Below the pieces are notes generated by a model. The model saw only the letters and a program-made list of their open reading frames with translations. It did not search any database and was not told the DNA's origin. The position numbers and the translations under genes were made by a program. Positions 36,501 through 46,677 of a stretch of DNA of 64,000 nucleotides are shown piece by piece. Position 1 is the stretch's first letter. Each line of letters opens with the position of its first letter. The DNA is from Hansfordia pulvinata (taxonomy: Eukaryota; Ascomycota; Sordariomycetes; Xylariales), in contig BJKQ01000002.1 in assembly GCA_006538405.1 (NCBI GenBank), forward strand, positions 2,294,001 to 2,358,000. Reading direction: 5' to 3'.

Positions 36501-39500
36501 AGGCAGGTTAAGACGGTGGCGCACGCGCACATTGTCCGCTTCTACTACACGTGGAAGAAGACGGATCGCGGCAAGCAGATCTGGGGCAACTACTCGGGGC
36601 GTAAGGGCAAACGGGACGCCAAGAAGCTTGAGGCCACTGCCAACAAGGTCCAGGACGATGTCGCTGACGCGCACGACGATTCGGCCTTTGACGTGGACAA
36701 GGCCGTCAAGTTCAAGAGGCACTTCGCGTGCAGGTTCTGCGGCAGCAAAAACTCCAGACAATGGCGACGCGCCCCGGCTAATGGCCCCGCCATCATCACG
36801 GAGGGTGGCGGTAAGAACAAGGAGAAGTTGCAATACGTCGCGGCGCTGTGCCGCCGCTGCGCTGAGCTTTGGCGGCGGTATGGCATTCAGTGGGAAGATG
36901 CCGACGATCTAGCCAGGCGAGTCGCCGCGTCCAGCGTGCGCTCTTTCAAGCGCAAGGCCGACGAAGAGCTGCTCAGGGAACTCACCCTGGCCAACGATCT
37001 GATGAGCGCCACGGTCTACAACACACCCCGGACCACGCCCGTGCCATCCCAGCCGCCAGCGGCTGCAAACGCGCAGGCGGCCGCCTCTGAACCGCCGGCG
37101 CGCAAGAAACTGAAGACGATCGCCGACAGAGAGAGAGATCTGGATGCTAACAACCAGGATGCCTCGTCAACTGCAGCACCACCGAAGAAGAAGGAGAAGG
37201 AGAAGGAGAAGGAAACCGAGAAGGTCGCGATCAAGGAGAAGGAGAAGGAGAAGCCCGCTCCCCACCAGTGCCCGAGGTCCCCAAGGCGCGCGTACTTCCT
37301 TGCGCGATATGTCACCAGTCGAGTCCCGCAGGAGACCCCAACCACTTGTCGTGCAAGGAATGCCGTCTCACGGTACACCGAAGATGCTACGGCGTCCTCG
37401 ACAACCGGCAGCCTGGCCGATGGACTTGTGATATGTGCATCAACGACAAGAGCCCTCAAGTCTCAGTGGTAAGTCTTGGTCTAGGATCGCTCGTCTGGCT
37501 TGCCTAGATATGCTAACCGACTCGCCAGGAGTATAAATGCGTGCTTTGTCCCATCGAGTACACGGAACACGACTTTGTTGAGCCGCCCAAGAATACACAC
37601 AAGAAGAAGACGGACAAGGATCGGGAAAGAGAACGCCAGGAACGGGAAATTTCCCTCAAGGCAGCCGAGTACTGGCGCAAGCGGCAAGAGGACACGAACC
37701 GACCAGTCAACCCCCGGGAACCCCTCAAACGCACGTCAGACAACAACTGGGTTCACGTCACGTGTGCAATCTTCACCCCCGAGGTCAAGTTCGGGCATGC
37801 GAAGGCTCTGGGCCCCTCCGAGGGGATTCCCACCATTCCCCGAGCGCGATACGAAGAGCAATGCAAAGTCTGCAAGCAGAACGGCGGTGCATGTGTCGCT
37901 TGCCACCATTGCCGTGCCCCAGGTAAGCGAGGCGCCGACGTGTTTCGTAACCCACCACTGACCAGAACCAGTCCACGTCGAATGTGCCCACCAGAGCGGG
38001 TATCTCCTGGGCTTCGAGGTAACCCCGGTCAAGGGCTCTCGCAGAGACCAGCACAACATTGTTGCCATAAACGGAGAGACCGGCACCATGTCAGCGGCCG
38101 TGTGGTGCAAAGAGCACGTGCCGACCAAGTCCTTGATCCATCGCATGCACGACAAAGTCAACCCATCGGGCGATGAGAAGGGGCCCTCAGTCACCACCAA
38201 TGCTTTGCAGATGTTTGTCCAGAACTTCAAGCAAGCAGACCTCACACTGACGGGCACGGTCCGGAAGGCGAACTTGTTTGGTCTTGCAACGAAGAGTGTG
38301 TCTGGCGCTCCGGCGACCAACGCAACCCGGCGACAGTCCATAGGGACGATCCTCAACGCGGCTCTGACGCCTAACAGAGCATCCCCACAGACTCGCAGAG
38401 CGAGGAGACCTCCACAGTACCGCAAAATTGCGACAGGGTCTGCCTCACCTGCGGGACCTACGTCAGCCCCAAATGGTGGCCCATTGATAAGGAGCAAGAG
38501 AAACTCCTGACCAACGGACACGCCGATGCTCTGGGAAGCGAGGCCAAGAGGTTCGTCACCCAGCGCAAGTTCCAGTGCCACCAGTGCAGGAAACTTGGGC
38601 GCAACCCTGTCTCCCACACGACACAGCCCATGGAGACGAAGCCCGTCATTGAGCGGGTCGAGAGGACGATCCCCCCTCGGAACCACGTCAACACGCCTCC
38701 GCCGCCCCCGCCGCCGGCGCCTCCTCATCCTCAGCCCAGTGCCTCCACCGCAGCGAGCCGGCCCGTGGATGACCATAGCGTCCTCAACCTTCGGGGCCCC
38801 TCGATCGCACCTCTTGCGCCTGCCCGGCCGTCACCGACCGTGAGCTCGAGACCTCTGCAGCCTCCTATGGGTGCGTCATCTTCGCCCGCGCCACGGGATG
38901 TTCGTCAGCAGATGGGCCTGAGCTCTCTGATATCGCCCGTGACTCCCGTGCAAACACCTGCACCTGCACCGCCTCCGGCACCGCCATCGCACCACTATCC
39001 GCCGCCGAGTGCATCTTACGGCGACTGGCATCGCAGCCCGGCCCATCATCCCTTGTCTGCTAGCAATGTCAACGGGAACTCTGGGCCGCCGCCATCGATG
39101 CACCACAACCATTTGCGAGACCTCCGCCCTCCGCCGATCACGCCCATGTCGCATCATCCTCCAGCGCCTCTCCAACACGGGCTTGGGCAACCCCAGCTGA
39201 ATGGTTTGCCGCCTTCCCCTCCTCGGCGAGGCCCTCCGCCGCCGCAGAGTGGTGGAACTTACATGCCACTGTACCACCACCCTTCTTCGCACCACCCGCT
39301 TCCTAGCCTCACCAATGGGCCCTCGTCGCGTGTTTCGGACCACGCGTTCACCCAAGCCCTCTTGCCCCAGCGGTCTCCCTTCTCGGCACCGCACGGGAGC
39401 CCGCCCATGGCGAGGGATGCTGCGCCCATCGGCCGTGACCCCAGCCACAACCACAATGCCAACCCACCGCTCCCGCCACCTTCCAGGACCAATAACCGCC

Positions 39501-39550
39501 CTGCCAGCGGGGCCAGCTCAAGCCCGTCTCTGCGAAATCTTCTTTCTTGA
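33595..39550 (+). CDS. SNT2: SNT2-type BAH/PHD chromatin regulator (two apparent frame breaks)
   Basis: Nuclear chromatin reader; Snt2 works with the Rpd3 deacetylase and Ecm5 in yeast. Exons: 33595-34468, 34617-35100, 35567-37468, 37529-37922, then 37972-39550. About 1,740 residues result if two one-base slips are bridged. Order: low-complexity N-terminus, BAH (from about 292, DHVYLICEPPGEPYYLGRV), PHD1 split by a 466-nt intron (CKRCSGYC / CAVCKQTYHMCCV), an ELM2-like region (about 559), SANT (about 744-800), a GATA-like finger (CRFCGSKNSRQWRR...CRRC), PHD2 (CAICHQ..CKEC), an extended PHD (CVLCPIEY..CKVCKQ..CHHC..VHVECAHQ) and a Pro/His-rich tail. The frame shifts at CCCC 37260-37263. It shifts again either at CCCC 38383-38386 or through a weak intron, 38296-38390 (GTGTGT donor). 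Domains are intact on both sides, so assembly error is likelier than decay. The ATG has strong context (GCCATGG). Confidence 0.93.
37260..37263 (+). other. Apparent frame slip 1 in SNT2 (CCCC run)
   Basis: Upstream of this run the open frame is KEKEKEKPAP. Downstream, the conserved PHD2 (VPKARVLPCAIC) is in the frame one base earlier. No GT donor in the required phase exists between 36,870 and 37,268, so an intron cannot explain it. One additional C would join the two frames. Confidence 0.8.
38383..38386 (+). other. Possible frame slip 2 in SNT2 (CCCC run), or end of a weak intron
   Basis: The frame ending ILNAALTPNRASP must pass to the frame starting TDSQSEETSTVPQ. One extra C in this run does that with no gap. 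The alternative is an intron, 38296-38390, with a GTGTGT donor, branch CTAAC (38371) and acceptor CCCCACAG. A cDNA would decide between them. Confidence 0.55.
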
Positions 39551-40528
39551 TTCTGCAAGGGCAGTCCCTCAACGAGAATGTTGTGCGCGCTTGGTTGGTT
39601 GTTCGTCGGCTCAGGGAATGTCGAGGTGCATTTGGGCACGAAATTTGTAACATCACAGTCTAGACAAACTTGACCGATTGTTGTTGTCGCCTGCGTCTGC
39701 CATCACTGGAGTTTTTTTATATGATATTAGGCCTTGCATCGTGGGACAGTGGATGCGGTATTTGATTTGATCCATGCATCTTTATCCTTTCATCACGGCG
39801 CAATAGGCAGAATCCCTTTAGACGCTGACATACGATGGGAGACAAGCGAGAATTTCTTGCGCGCGGTCCTAGAGCAAGCGATCCATGGTGAGGTGTCAGC
39901 TGCAAATACAAATGTACTGGATAGATAGCAAACATGGACAAATTGATTCAAGACCTCGTCGCAAACTGGTGTATGACTTCAAAATGTGGCGCTTCGTTGT
40001 AGGATCCATATATTAGACAGCCAACCATCAATGCATTAGTGGTACAAGAGATTCCGCTTTTCATTCGAGAATGGCGATAAGCCAGGTTAAATGGACTGGA
40101 AATTGAAAAACAGAGACCAAAGCCCCTCTGAGGACGTCCCGAAAACGCCCAACTCCGGCCATTGAGATGTGTGGGTGTGGAAGAAGAGATTTCGCTCCGT
40201 CTCCTTGCTCTCCCAGGGTGTCAAGCCTGCTTCGCAATCACTGCGCCGTGGCTAATGATTCCCGGCCACCCGATACCCCAGATCCGAGCTATCCACTACT
40301 GTCGAGCATGAACCACCCGAGCCTGCCCGACATCCGTGAGCGAAAGCAAGCAGAACTGTCGTAGGGAAGAAGTCGTGGGCTATGTACAGATCGAACGGGT
40401 CTATCAAAAGCGCGCTTGGAACCCGAGCGGTCAATGGCGCTGCGCCCCGCTCTTCTCACAGACCTGCTTTAATCATCATCGTTATCAAACAAGCAAAAAG
40501 AGTCATTTGTCGAATACTGCCGCCGTCA
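39551..40528. other. Convergent 3' intergenic region between SNT2 and the kinase
   Basis: About 980 bp hold the 3' UTRs of two convergent genes. Bases 39690-40110 are clearly more AT-rich than the flanks, as expected of fungal 3' ends. No gene or repeat is recognised. Confidence 0.6.
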
Positions 40529-41881
40529 TCACGCGCCCTCGTCCTCCGGAAGCTCCTCCAGCACCGTCTCGACCATGTAGATCAGCTCGTCAATGTCGGG
40601 GCGCTCGCTGGGCTCGACGCTCAGGCACTTGCGGACGACGTCCTTTATGGGGCTGCTTATGACGTTGGCGGGGTCAGGGCCGCCGGCGGCCGAGGCGCCG
40701 ATCGAGTTCTTGCCCGTGCCGGAGCGCTGGGGCAGGGGCCGCCCTCCCGGGCCTTCGTCGGGGAAACGCCAGTCGCCGCCGAGGACGCACATGCTCAGGC
40801 TGCCGCCCGTCTCGTCGCTGCGCATCTCGAAGGGGGACTTGCCGACCAGGCAGGCGTATAGGGTGCAGCCGAGGGACCAGATGTCCACCTTGGTGTCGAT
40901 GGTGGTGCCGGTCTTGACGTCGAACAGCTCGGGGCGCGGTAAGGCATTGTGCTGTGCTCGGCGGCCGTGTCCTGGGTGGCAATGGCGATGGAGCGGTTGG
41001 TGATCGGGTCGGGGACTCGGCGAGCGAGCCCAGATCCATGATGATGGGCTGTGAGCCGGAATCGTCGATCATGATGTTTCCTGAGCGGGGGGGGACGGTT
41101 AGCGGCGGCGAGGTCAGCTGGGATCCCGGGGGTCCGCAGGTAAGGCAGGGGGATGGAAGTTTGGTGGCTTACCTGGTTTTATGTCGCGATGAGCATATGA
41201 TCTCCTCTCGTTGGGGCCGACGACCTGCTCTTCAACCATCAAGGGCCGGGCCTGCTCGGTCTCGTCGTCGGCGTCGGCGACTGCGACGGCCCTGTTCCTC
41301 CGGGGATTCCCGCGAGAGCCGGAGGCACTGCCGGGGTTCTCGGTGTCTTCTTCGCCGGCCTTGGGGTTGCCCATCTCCATGCGCTCGCCGTGCTGGGGCC
41401 CGCGGTACTGATGCATGTCCTTGAGGGCGCGGCAGACGCCGAGGAAGAGGTGCATAAGCTCGGGCTCGGGGAAGCGGGCATGGTTGACGAGGTTGGCGTT
41501 GATGATGTCCTGCAGGTTGCCGCGGCGGTAGTAGGGAAGCAGGACATAGACCGTCTTTGCGTCGGCATCGCCGCGCTCCGAGGCAATGGAGTAGTCGACG
41601 CTGTGGATGACGTGCGGGGTGTGGGCAAAGGTCTTGTAGGCCTCGACCTCGCGCATGGCCTGCTGGACGGACTCTTGGCCAAAGGGGCAACGAATCTTCT
41701 TGAGGGCAAATAGCTCGGCGGTAGCCGTGTCCTGAACCAGGTAGACGTAACTGAAGCCGCCCTCGCCGAGCAGGCGCAAGATCTTGAAGGAGCGCGAGTT
41801 GATCTTGAGGGTGGGCGAGCCGGGGAAGCAGTTCAGGCAGTTGCCGAAGGAGTAGAAGAGGTCGAGGAATATCTGCGCCAT
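40529..41881 (-). CDS. STK16/Env7-type serine/threonine kinase (two apparent frame breaks)
   Basis: Membrane-associated kinase of the NAK family, related to yeast Env7 and human STK16, which act on vacuole/Golgi membranes. Exons: 41881-41173 and 41080-40529, with intron 41081-41172 (GTAAGC, branch CTAAC). About 420 residues result once two one-base slips are bridged. The N-terminus has GNCLNCF, a likely palmitoylation site as in this family. Kinase motifs: glycine loop LLGEGGFSYVYLV, catalytic Lys in ALKKI, HRDIKPGN split by the intron, the family's DLG instead of DFG (IIMDLGS), a YRA(P)ELF APE-type motif, and DIWSLGCTLYACLVGKSPFE. A charged insert of about 60 residues (KAGEEDTENPG...) precedes HRD. 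The frame breaks at GGGG 41011-41014 and GGGG 40931-40934 on the + strand, inside the activation segment. All residues are present across the three frames. Confidence 0.92.
40931..40934 (-). other. Apparent frame slip 2 in the kinase (C4 on the coding strand)
   Basis: The coding strand reads MPYRAP up to this run. The continuation ELFDVKTGTT is in the next frame. One additional C would give the conserved YRAPELFDV. No intron can fit, because no residue is missing. Confidence 0.82.
41011..41014 (-). other. Apparent frame slip 1 in the kinase (C4 on the coding strand)
   Basis: MDLGSLAESP is followed in the next frame by DPITNRSIAIATQDTAAEHS, which is the usual continuation in fungal homologues as far as I can recall. 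One additional C joins them. Confidence 0.8.
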
Positions 41882-43174
41882 GGTGGGCAAGGCTGCCGTG
41901 CGACTGACTATTTCGGAGGGGAGGAGGGGGGTGGGTTGCGGGCGCGCTCGTGTGGCGGAGATGAAGCTATACTGGAGCAGCAGCTCGGCGCCGTCGGGTC
42001 GGTCCACCTCTGGGCCCAGGTCGGTGGCACCGGGGATTTCGGATCGCGGTATACGATCAAGCTGGCGGTTCGACTGTTCGGGGATGTTGTCGGGATGGGC
42101 GAGGGGCGGTGGGATTTCCAGTGGCAGAGGGGCGGCCAATTGACTAGAAGAGCAGCGTTCGTTGTTGGGCAGAGGCAGGTTGATGGAAAGAACGAGGCGC
42201 AGTGTGTAGGTAGTTGGCGGCCGAAGGCGTAACAGTACGAGTAGGTCAGGCGAGTTGGCGTTGGTTGCATGCAGATCGTCTGCCGGGAGAGGCGGCTGTA
42301 AGTCGCTGTAAGTCTGTCTGTCAGCTCTATCCCTCCCCGTCGGCGTTACGGCGTCCGTGAGGGCCCGTGGGCCCCCATAAATAACGGTTGGCGCAGTCCG
42401 CAGCAGTTTGGTTGAAAGTTCGCCGTCGCTGCGGCCACACCGTGGTGGCTGTGCCGCAAGTGCGTACGTTAGGTACCTACGGATGCCTGGTACCGTACAT
42501 AGTGCCTCTCCGGCAAACACTCAATGCTCACTGTAACCGTTAACCGTCACCCGTTATCCGTCAGGCTCAATGGCAATCTACCAAGTAGTTGGTTTGGATT
42601 GAAGGTGCTTAAGTCATTGGCCCCATGTGGTTGAATCCGGGGCTCGACATTCCAGCAGCTCTGCACAGGCTCCCAGTCCCGAGTCAGACAGCTCGGAGGG
42701 TCCAGCTGCTCTAGAGAGAACGGCCTAAGGGCGAATCTTTCCAAATCAGAGACATGCACCAACCCATAGACATGCACGGAGAAGACCCGGCCAGGCGAGT
42801 TCCCCCCCGGCTTCCATAGTCCGTCTCTGCGACTAAAAAGGTACCTCCAACACAGTACCTATGTTGCTCTTTCTAGATGAATAGAGCTTGTTACGTGCAT
42901 ACATTTGCATCATCGCCATGCTACTTACCTGCTACCTCACTCTCGAGGTTTTTTTTTTACGCTGCCACTCTTCGAGACTGGCGATCCGCGGCCGGTATAG
43001 ATCGCACAAGACAAGAAGAGCACGTGCTCCCCTCCGTGTTGAAGCAGAACCACAGTGGATAAGGCATCCCTCCAACTCTGGGAAACAGTCTCTTGAAAAC
43101 GGAGGGTCTGAACACCATCTCACCCAACAAACACCACCCACCCCTCCGCGGGGCAGACTCGAACCGGCAACATC
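41882..43174. promoter_or_regulatory. Divergent promoter region between the kinase and TRM82
   Basis: About 1.3 kb between two head-to-head genes. The kinase frame stays open upstream to 42520 on the minus strand, but that extension is Pro/Thr/Ser-rich with no family similarity and is best read as leader. TACGAGTA lies at 42236 and TTAGGTACCTA at about 42470. Near 42535 are tandem GTAACCGTTAACCGT/CACCCGTTATCCGT words. No RNA gene is seen. Confidence 0.5.
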
Positions 43175-45202
43175 ATGGGGCTCCCTTACCAGTGCCTGGC
43201 AACGCTAGGCCGGTCTTCCCTGATATGTGCCGCAAAGGGATCCGTCATCCACACCTATGACCTCAGCGCCGGGCCGGCTCTGCTTTCTACGTGGAGCCAT
43301 CCGTCTTTGCTCAAGCAGCCAGAGGCCGGCCCTGCTGCGGATGCGCCCCCTGACGGCTCGGCTCAGGAGGACGCCCAGGACGATGACGGGCCGCCGTCGA
43401 AGAAGCGGCGCGTGGCCTCCGACGTGGACGCCGCCGCCGCCGAGCCGACCCCTGAGGACCAGGAGCTGGAGGGCGAGAAGCCGTCTGCCGAGGCCGCCGC
43501 CGCCGGCAAAGCCCAGAAGAAGAAGAACCGGACCTCCAAGTCGAAGAGAGCGCCCATATCTACGCCCGCCGAGAAGCCGTTCGTCGCCCTCATGACCGCC
43601 ACCCGGAGCGGCAGCCACGTGGTCGCCGTCACCGGCTCTGACAAGACCATCTGGGTCTTTGAGCACGACGGCAAGGGTGTTCTGCGCGAACTCAGCAAGA
43701 GGTGAGCATCTTTCCCCCGTCTGGATGAGACGACCCACAAGAGAGTGAAAGAGAGAGAGAGAGCGCGTATGCTGACTGCTCCGAACCAGGGACATGCCGA
43801 AGCGGCCAAGCTCCGTCGTGCTGACGGGCGACGACAAGACGATCCTGTGCGCCGACAAGTTCGGCGACGTCTACGCGCTGCCCCTGATTCCCTCGGACGA
43901 GGGCGCCTCCGCCGTTGCCGACGGCGGCGCTGGAGCCCAGCCGCAGCCGCAGCAGAAGCAGAAACAAGCACCGTCTTCCACGACGACGGCAGCATCGACC
44001 AAGGGCGCCAACACGCTGACGGTGCACTCGGCGCGCAACCTGCGGGCGCTCGAGGACCAGCGCAAGTACCGCGAGTCCGGGGCCGGCGCCGCCGCCGGCG
44101 GCACGCGCGAGCGCGAGGCCCCCGCGTTCGAGCACGACGTCCTGCTGGGCCACGTGTCCATGCTCACGGCCGTGTGCGCGGCGGCCGACGCCCGGGGCCG
44201 CCCCTACATCCTGTCGGCCGACCGCGACGAGCACGTCCGCGTGTCCCGGGGCATCCCCCAGGCCCACGTCGTCGAGGGCTTCTGCCTGGGCCACGAGTCC
44301 TTCGTCAACGCCCTGTGCGTCCTCCCTCCCGCGCCCGCGCCCGCCCCCGCCGCCTCCCGCCCAGGCCTCCTCGTTTCCGCCGGCGGCGACCCGGACCTCT
44401 TCGTCTGGGACTGGCTGGCCGGCCGCCTGCTGCGCCGCGCCCCCTTGCTCCGGCACGCCCAGGAGGTCGTCCCGGGCATCTCCAAGGTTGCCGTCTCCAA
44501 GCTTCACGCGTACAACACCGAGGATGGCGCCGACATTGTGGTGATCTGCGAGAGGTATGTTTGTCCCCGTTACCGCCACACCACCAAGAACTTCATATTT
44601 GAAAAAGAAAAAAAGAGAGAGAGAGAGAATTTTCCCCCTATTTCTTCCTCTTGGGATTCCCCTTCTACTCCCTGGGTTCTTGAGCCACGGCTGACACTAC
44701 TGCTTCTCCACCCCGCAACAGGGTCCCTGCGCTCTTCATATACGCGCTCCGCGGCGAGGGCAGCCTGGAGCACGCCCAGACGCTCCCGCTGCCCGGCAAC
44801 GCGCTGGACGTGACGTCGGTGGCGCCGCAGCAGGACGCCAGCGGGCTCCTGGTCGTGGGCGCCGACGTCGGCGCCGACGGTTCGGGCCCGGAGGAGCGGG
44901 CCTCCTCCTCTCTTCTGGCCTTCGCCGCGGGCGACGACGGCAACAGCAGCGTCGCGAGGACCTGGTCGCCGGCAGCGCCGCCGCTGGGGTTCCCCGAGCA
45001 CGAGCACGAGCAGCAGCAGCAGCAGCAGCCCGACCTACCTCGCGCCGACCTCGACCGCCTGCTCTACGCCGTTGAGAACCTGCGCAAGACCGAGTTCTCC
45101 GGCGAAGGCGACGACGGAGAGGACAACAACGCCGCAGGCGATGGTGCCGGTTCCGCCGGGGCCGACGGTGACGCACCTGCCGAGGCTGGCAACGCGCAGT
45201 GA
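43175..45202 (+). CDS. TRM82: tRNA (guanine-N7) methyltransferase non-catalytic subunit Trm82 (WDR4)
   Basis: WD-repeat partner of Trm8, needed for m7G46 formation in tRNA in the nucleus. Three exons: 43175-43701, 43790-44554 and 44722-45202, 590 residues. Intron 1 (88 nt) and intron 2 (167 nt) both have CTGAC branch sites and contain GA repeats. The N-terminus MGLPYQCLATLG opens the propeller. A charged low-complexity insert (about residues 50-125, with KKRR and KKKNRTSKSKR) contains likely nuclear localisation signals. Blades show GSDKTIWVFEHD, PSSVVLTGDDKTILCADKFGDVY (a Trm82 hallmark), LLGHVSMLTAV, PYILSADRDEHVRVS and GHESFVNAL..SAGGDPDLFVWDW. The C-terminus contains a short Glu/His/Gln repeat and an acidic tail. 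No frame break is seen, although the GC content is high. Confidence 0.93.
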
Positions 45203-46677
45203 GTGAGCGGGGTGGTGGGGGGTTGGCAGAGACGAGGGATGACGATTCAAAAACGGAGTTGGCTCGAAAGTCACGCGGGGACTGAGACGGTTAGACGTAG
45301 CCACGCCGTGCCGGCAGCCAGGCAAGGAAGACGTTCCGATTGCTTCGCCTCGCAACAAATGCTCAAGCAACCTGGACGCTCTCCATACTGTGCCACCAAG
45401 TCCACGCGATCTCGCACATCCTTTACCGACTTCGCCCACACGGCCTGTCTAGTATAATTGACGAGGAGACGCGGAGAATGTGGCAGAACCAAAGCCCGGG
45501 GCGGAAACCGCCACTTCTAGCGGTAACCTCCCAGCGCCCATCTCATTGATCAGATAATAAGGCACCTGGAAAGTGGCAAGTGGCTCATTCAGCTTCGCAT
45601 GCTCGTGCAACTTTGCCGAGGATATACATATGGACATACATGTACCTGAATGACGTCTCTGGCTGGTGCATGTATGCTTGTAGTCAAGGTTGACCTATTG
45701 TAACCTACAGGCCTTCACTCCAAGTTGCTGCGATGGACCACGCAGGCCTGGTCTGCTACCGAATTCCTCATGCCGGACGCGTATGCCGAGACTCATGCAC
45801 TCGGGCTGCCGAGGTTTCACACTAAGATACCACCAACGCGCCCGCCGCCCCACCCCCGTTGAGAACCCCCCGGCCCACGCCCATCAAGGTAGAACAGACC
45901 AGAAGGGTCCCCAACCCCAAAGGGCCCTGTGACGCTCCTGGGCTTCTCAACTATAAAATCTCGCACACGCTGCGGTTAGTCCAGCTCAGAGCTCTCTCTG
46001 CTCTGCTGGAAGGAGAAGCACCCACCCAGTACAGCGATCGCGGCCGGCGCACTCGCAACAACCCCGCTCATCAGGCCCTCTCTGACGTCGCACCGTACCA
46101 GCACCACAACGAAACCGGACGCCGCAAGACACGGACACATGGCGGAAGCCCCAGCCTAAGCCGGGGTAGCGCGCAAAAGGCCCCGAGATCATCGGAATCA
46201 AAAGAGGATTGTCTTCTTCCTGGAAAAGAAAAGATGTTTCTGACCGTTGTTCCTCTATGTCCATCTGAACGCCAGCTAGAATAAGGAAAAAAAGAAGACA
46301 AGCAACGTGAGGCACAAGAAAATAGCAGAGGGGGATCACTAGGCAGAAAAGTCAAAGAGCGTGGCGCCAGGTACTCGCGAGCGTCAGGCCCGTTAAAGGG
46401 ACCGAATGGCCACCCGAAAGACCACAAGACCAGCTCCTCTCCCGCCGATGGTACGCTCCGACGCGCCTCGCGGAACTGACTACCAGCATTCCCTGTGTCA
46501 TGCATATCCGTCCTCCATCGCCACACCATTTCCCATGCAAGGAATAAACCCAATTATCCGTCCCTCCCACTCATACGAATTCCATCGAAACGTCACGCCG
46601 TAAATGCTGTCGTAATTGGAGTCTGACCCAGACAATCCCTGCGTGCGAGGGCACAAGACCTGGCGCGCCGATCTTGC
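45203..46677. other. Convergent 3' intergenic region between TRM82 and the DnaJ gene
   Basis: 1.5 kb with no recognised gene. It should hold the two 3' UTRs. Bases 45540-45720 contain short palindromic words such as ATATACATATGGACATACATGTACC. No tRNA or snRNA is visible. Confidence 0.5.

Noticed and set aside
37166..37268. A conventional intron explaining the SNT2 frame change
   Set aside because: Every GT between 36,870 and 37,268 is in the wrong phase for the available acceptors, and the bridging sequence is a continuous Lys/Glu tract that is best left coding.
41882..42520. N-terminal extension of the kinase frame
   Set aside because: The frame is open, but the residues are Pro/Thr/Ser/Leu-rich with no kinase-family similarity. 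The MAQIF start with the GNCLNCF acylation motif fits the family.
43140..43205. Antisense tRNA-like words (GGCACTGGTAAGG and GGTTCGAGTC) across the TRM82 start codon
   Set aside because: The A- and B-box-like words are only about 17 nt apart, there is no anticodon arm and the acceptor strands do not pair. Coincidence, although the gene is a tRNA modification factor.
43692..44579. A 295-codon minus-strand frame
   Set aside because: It is antisense to TRM82 and crosses its intron 1; no domain is seen.
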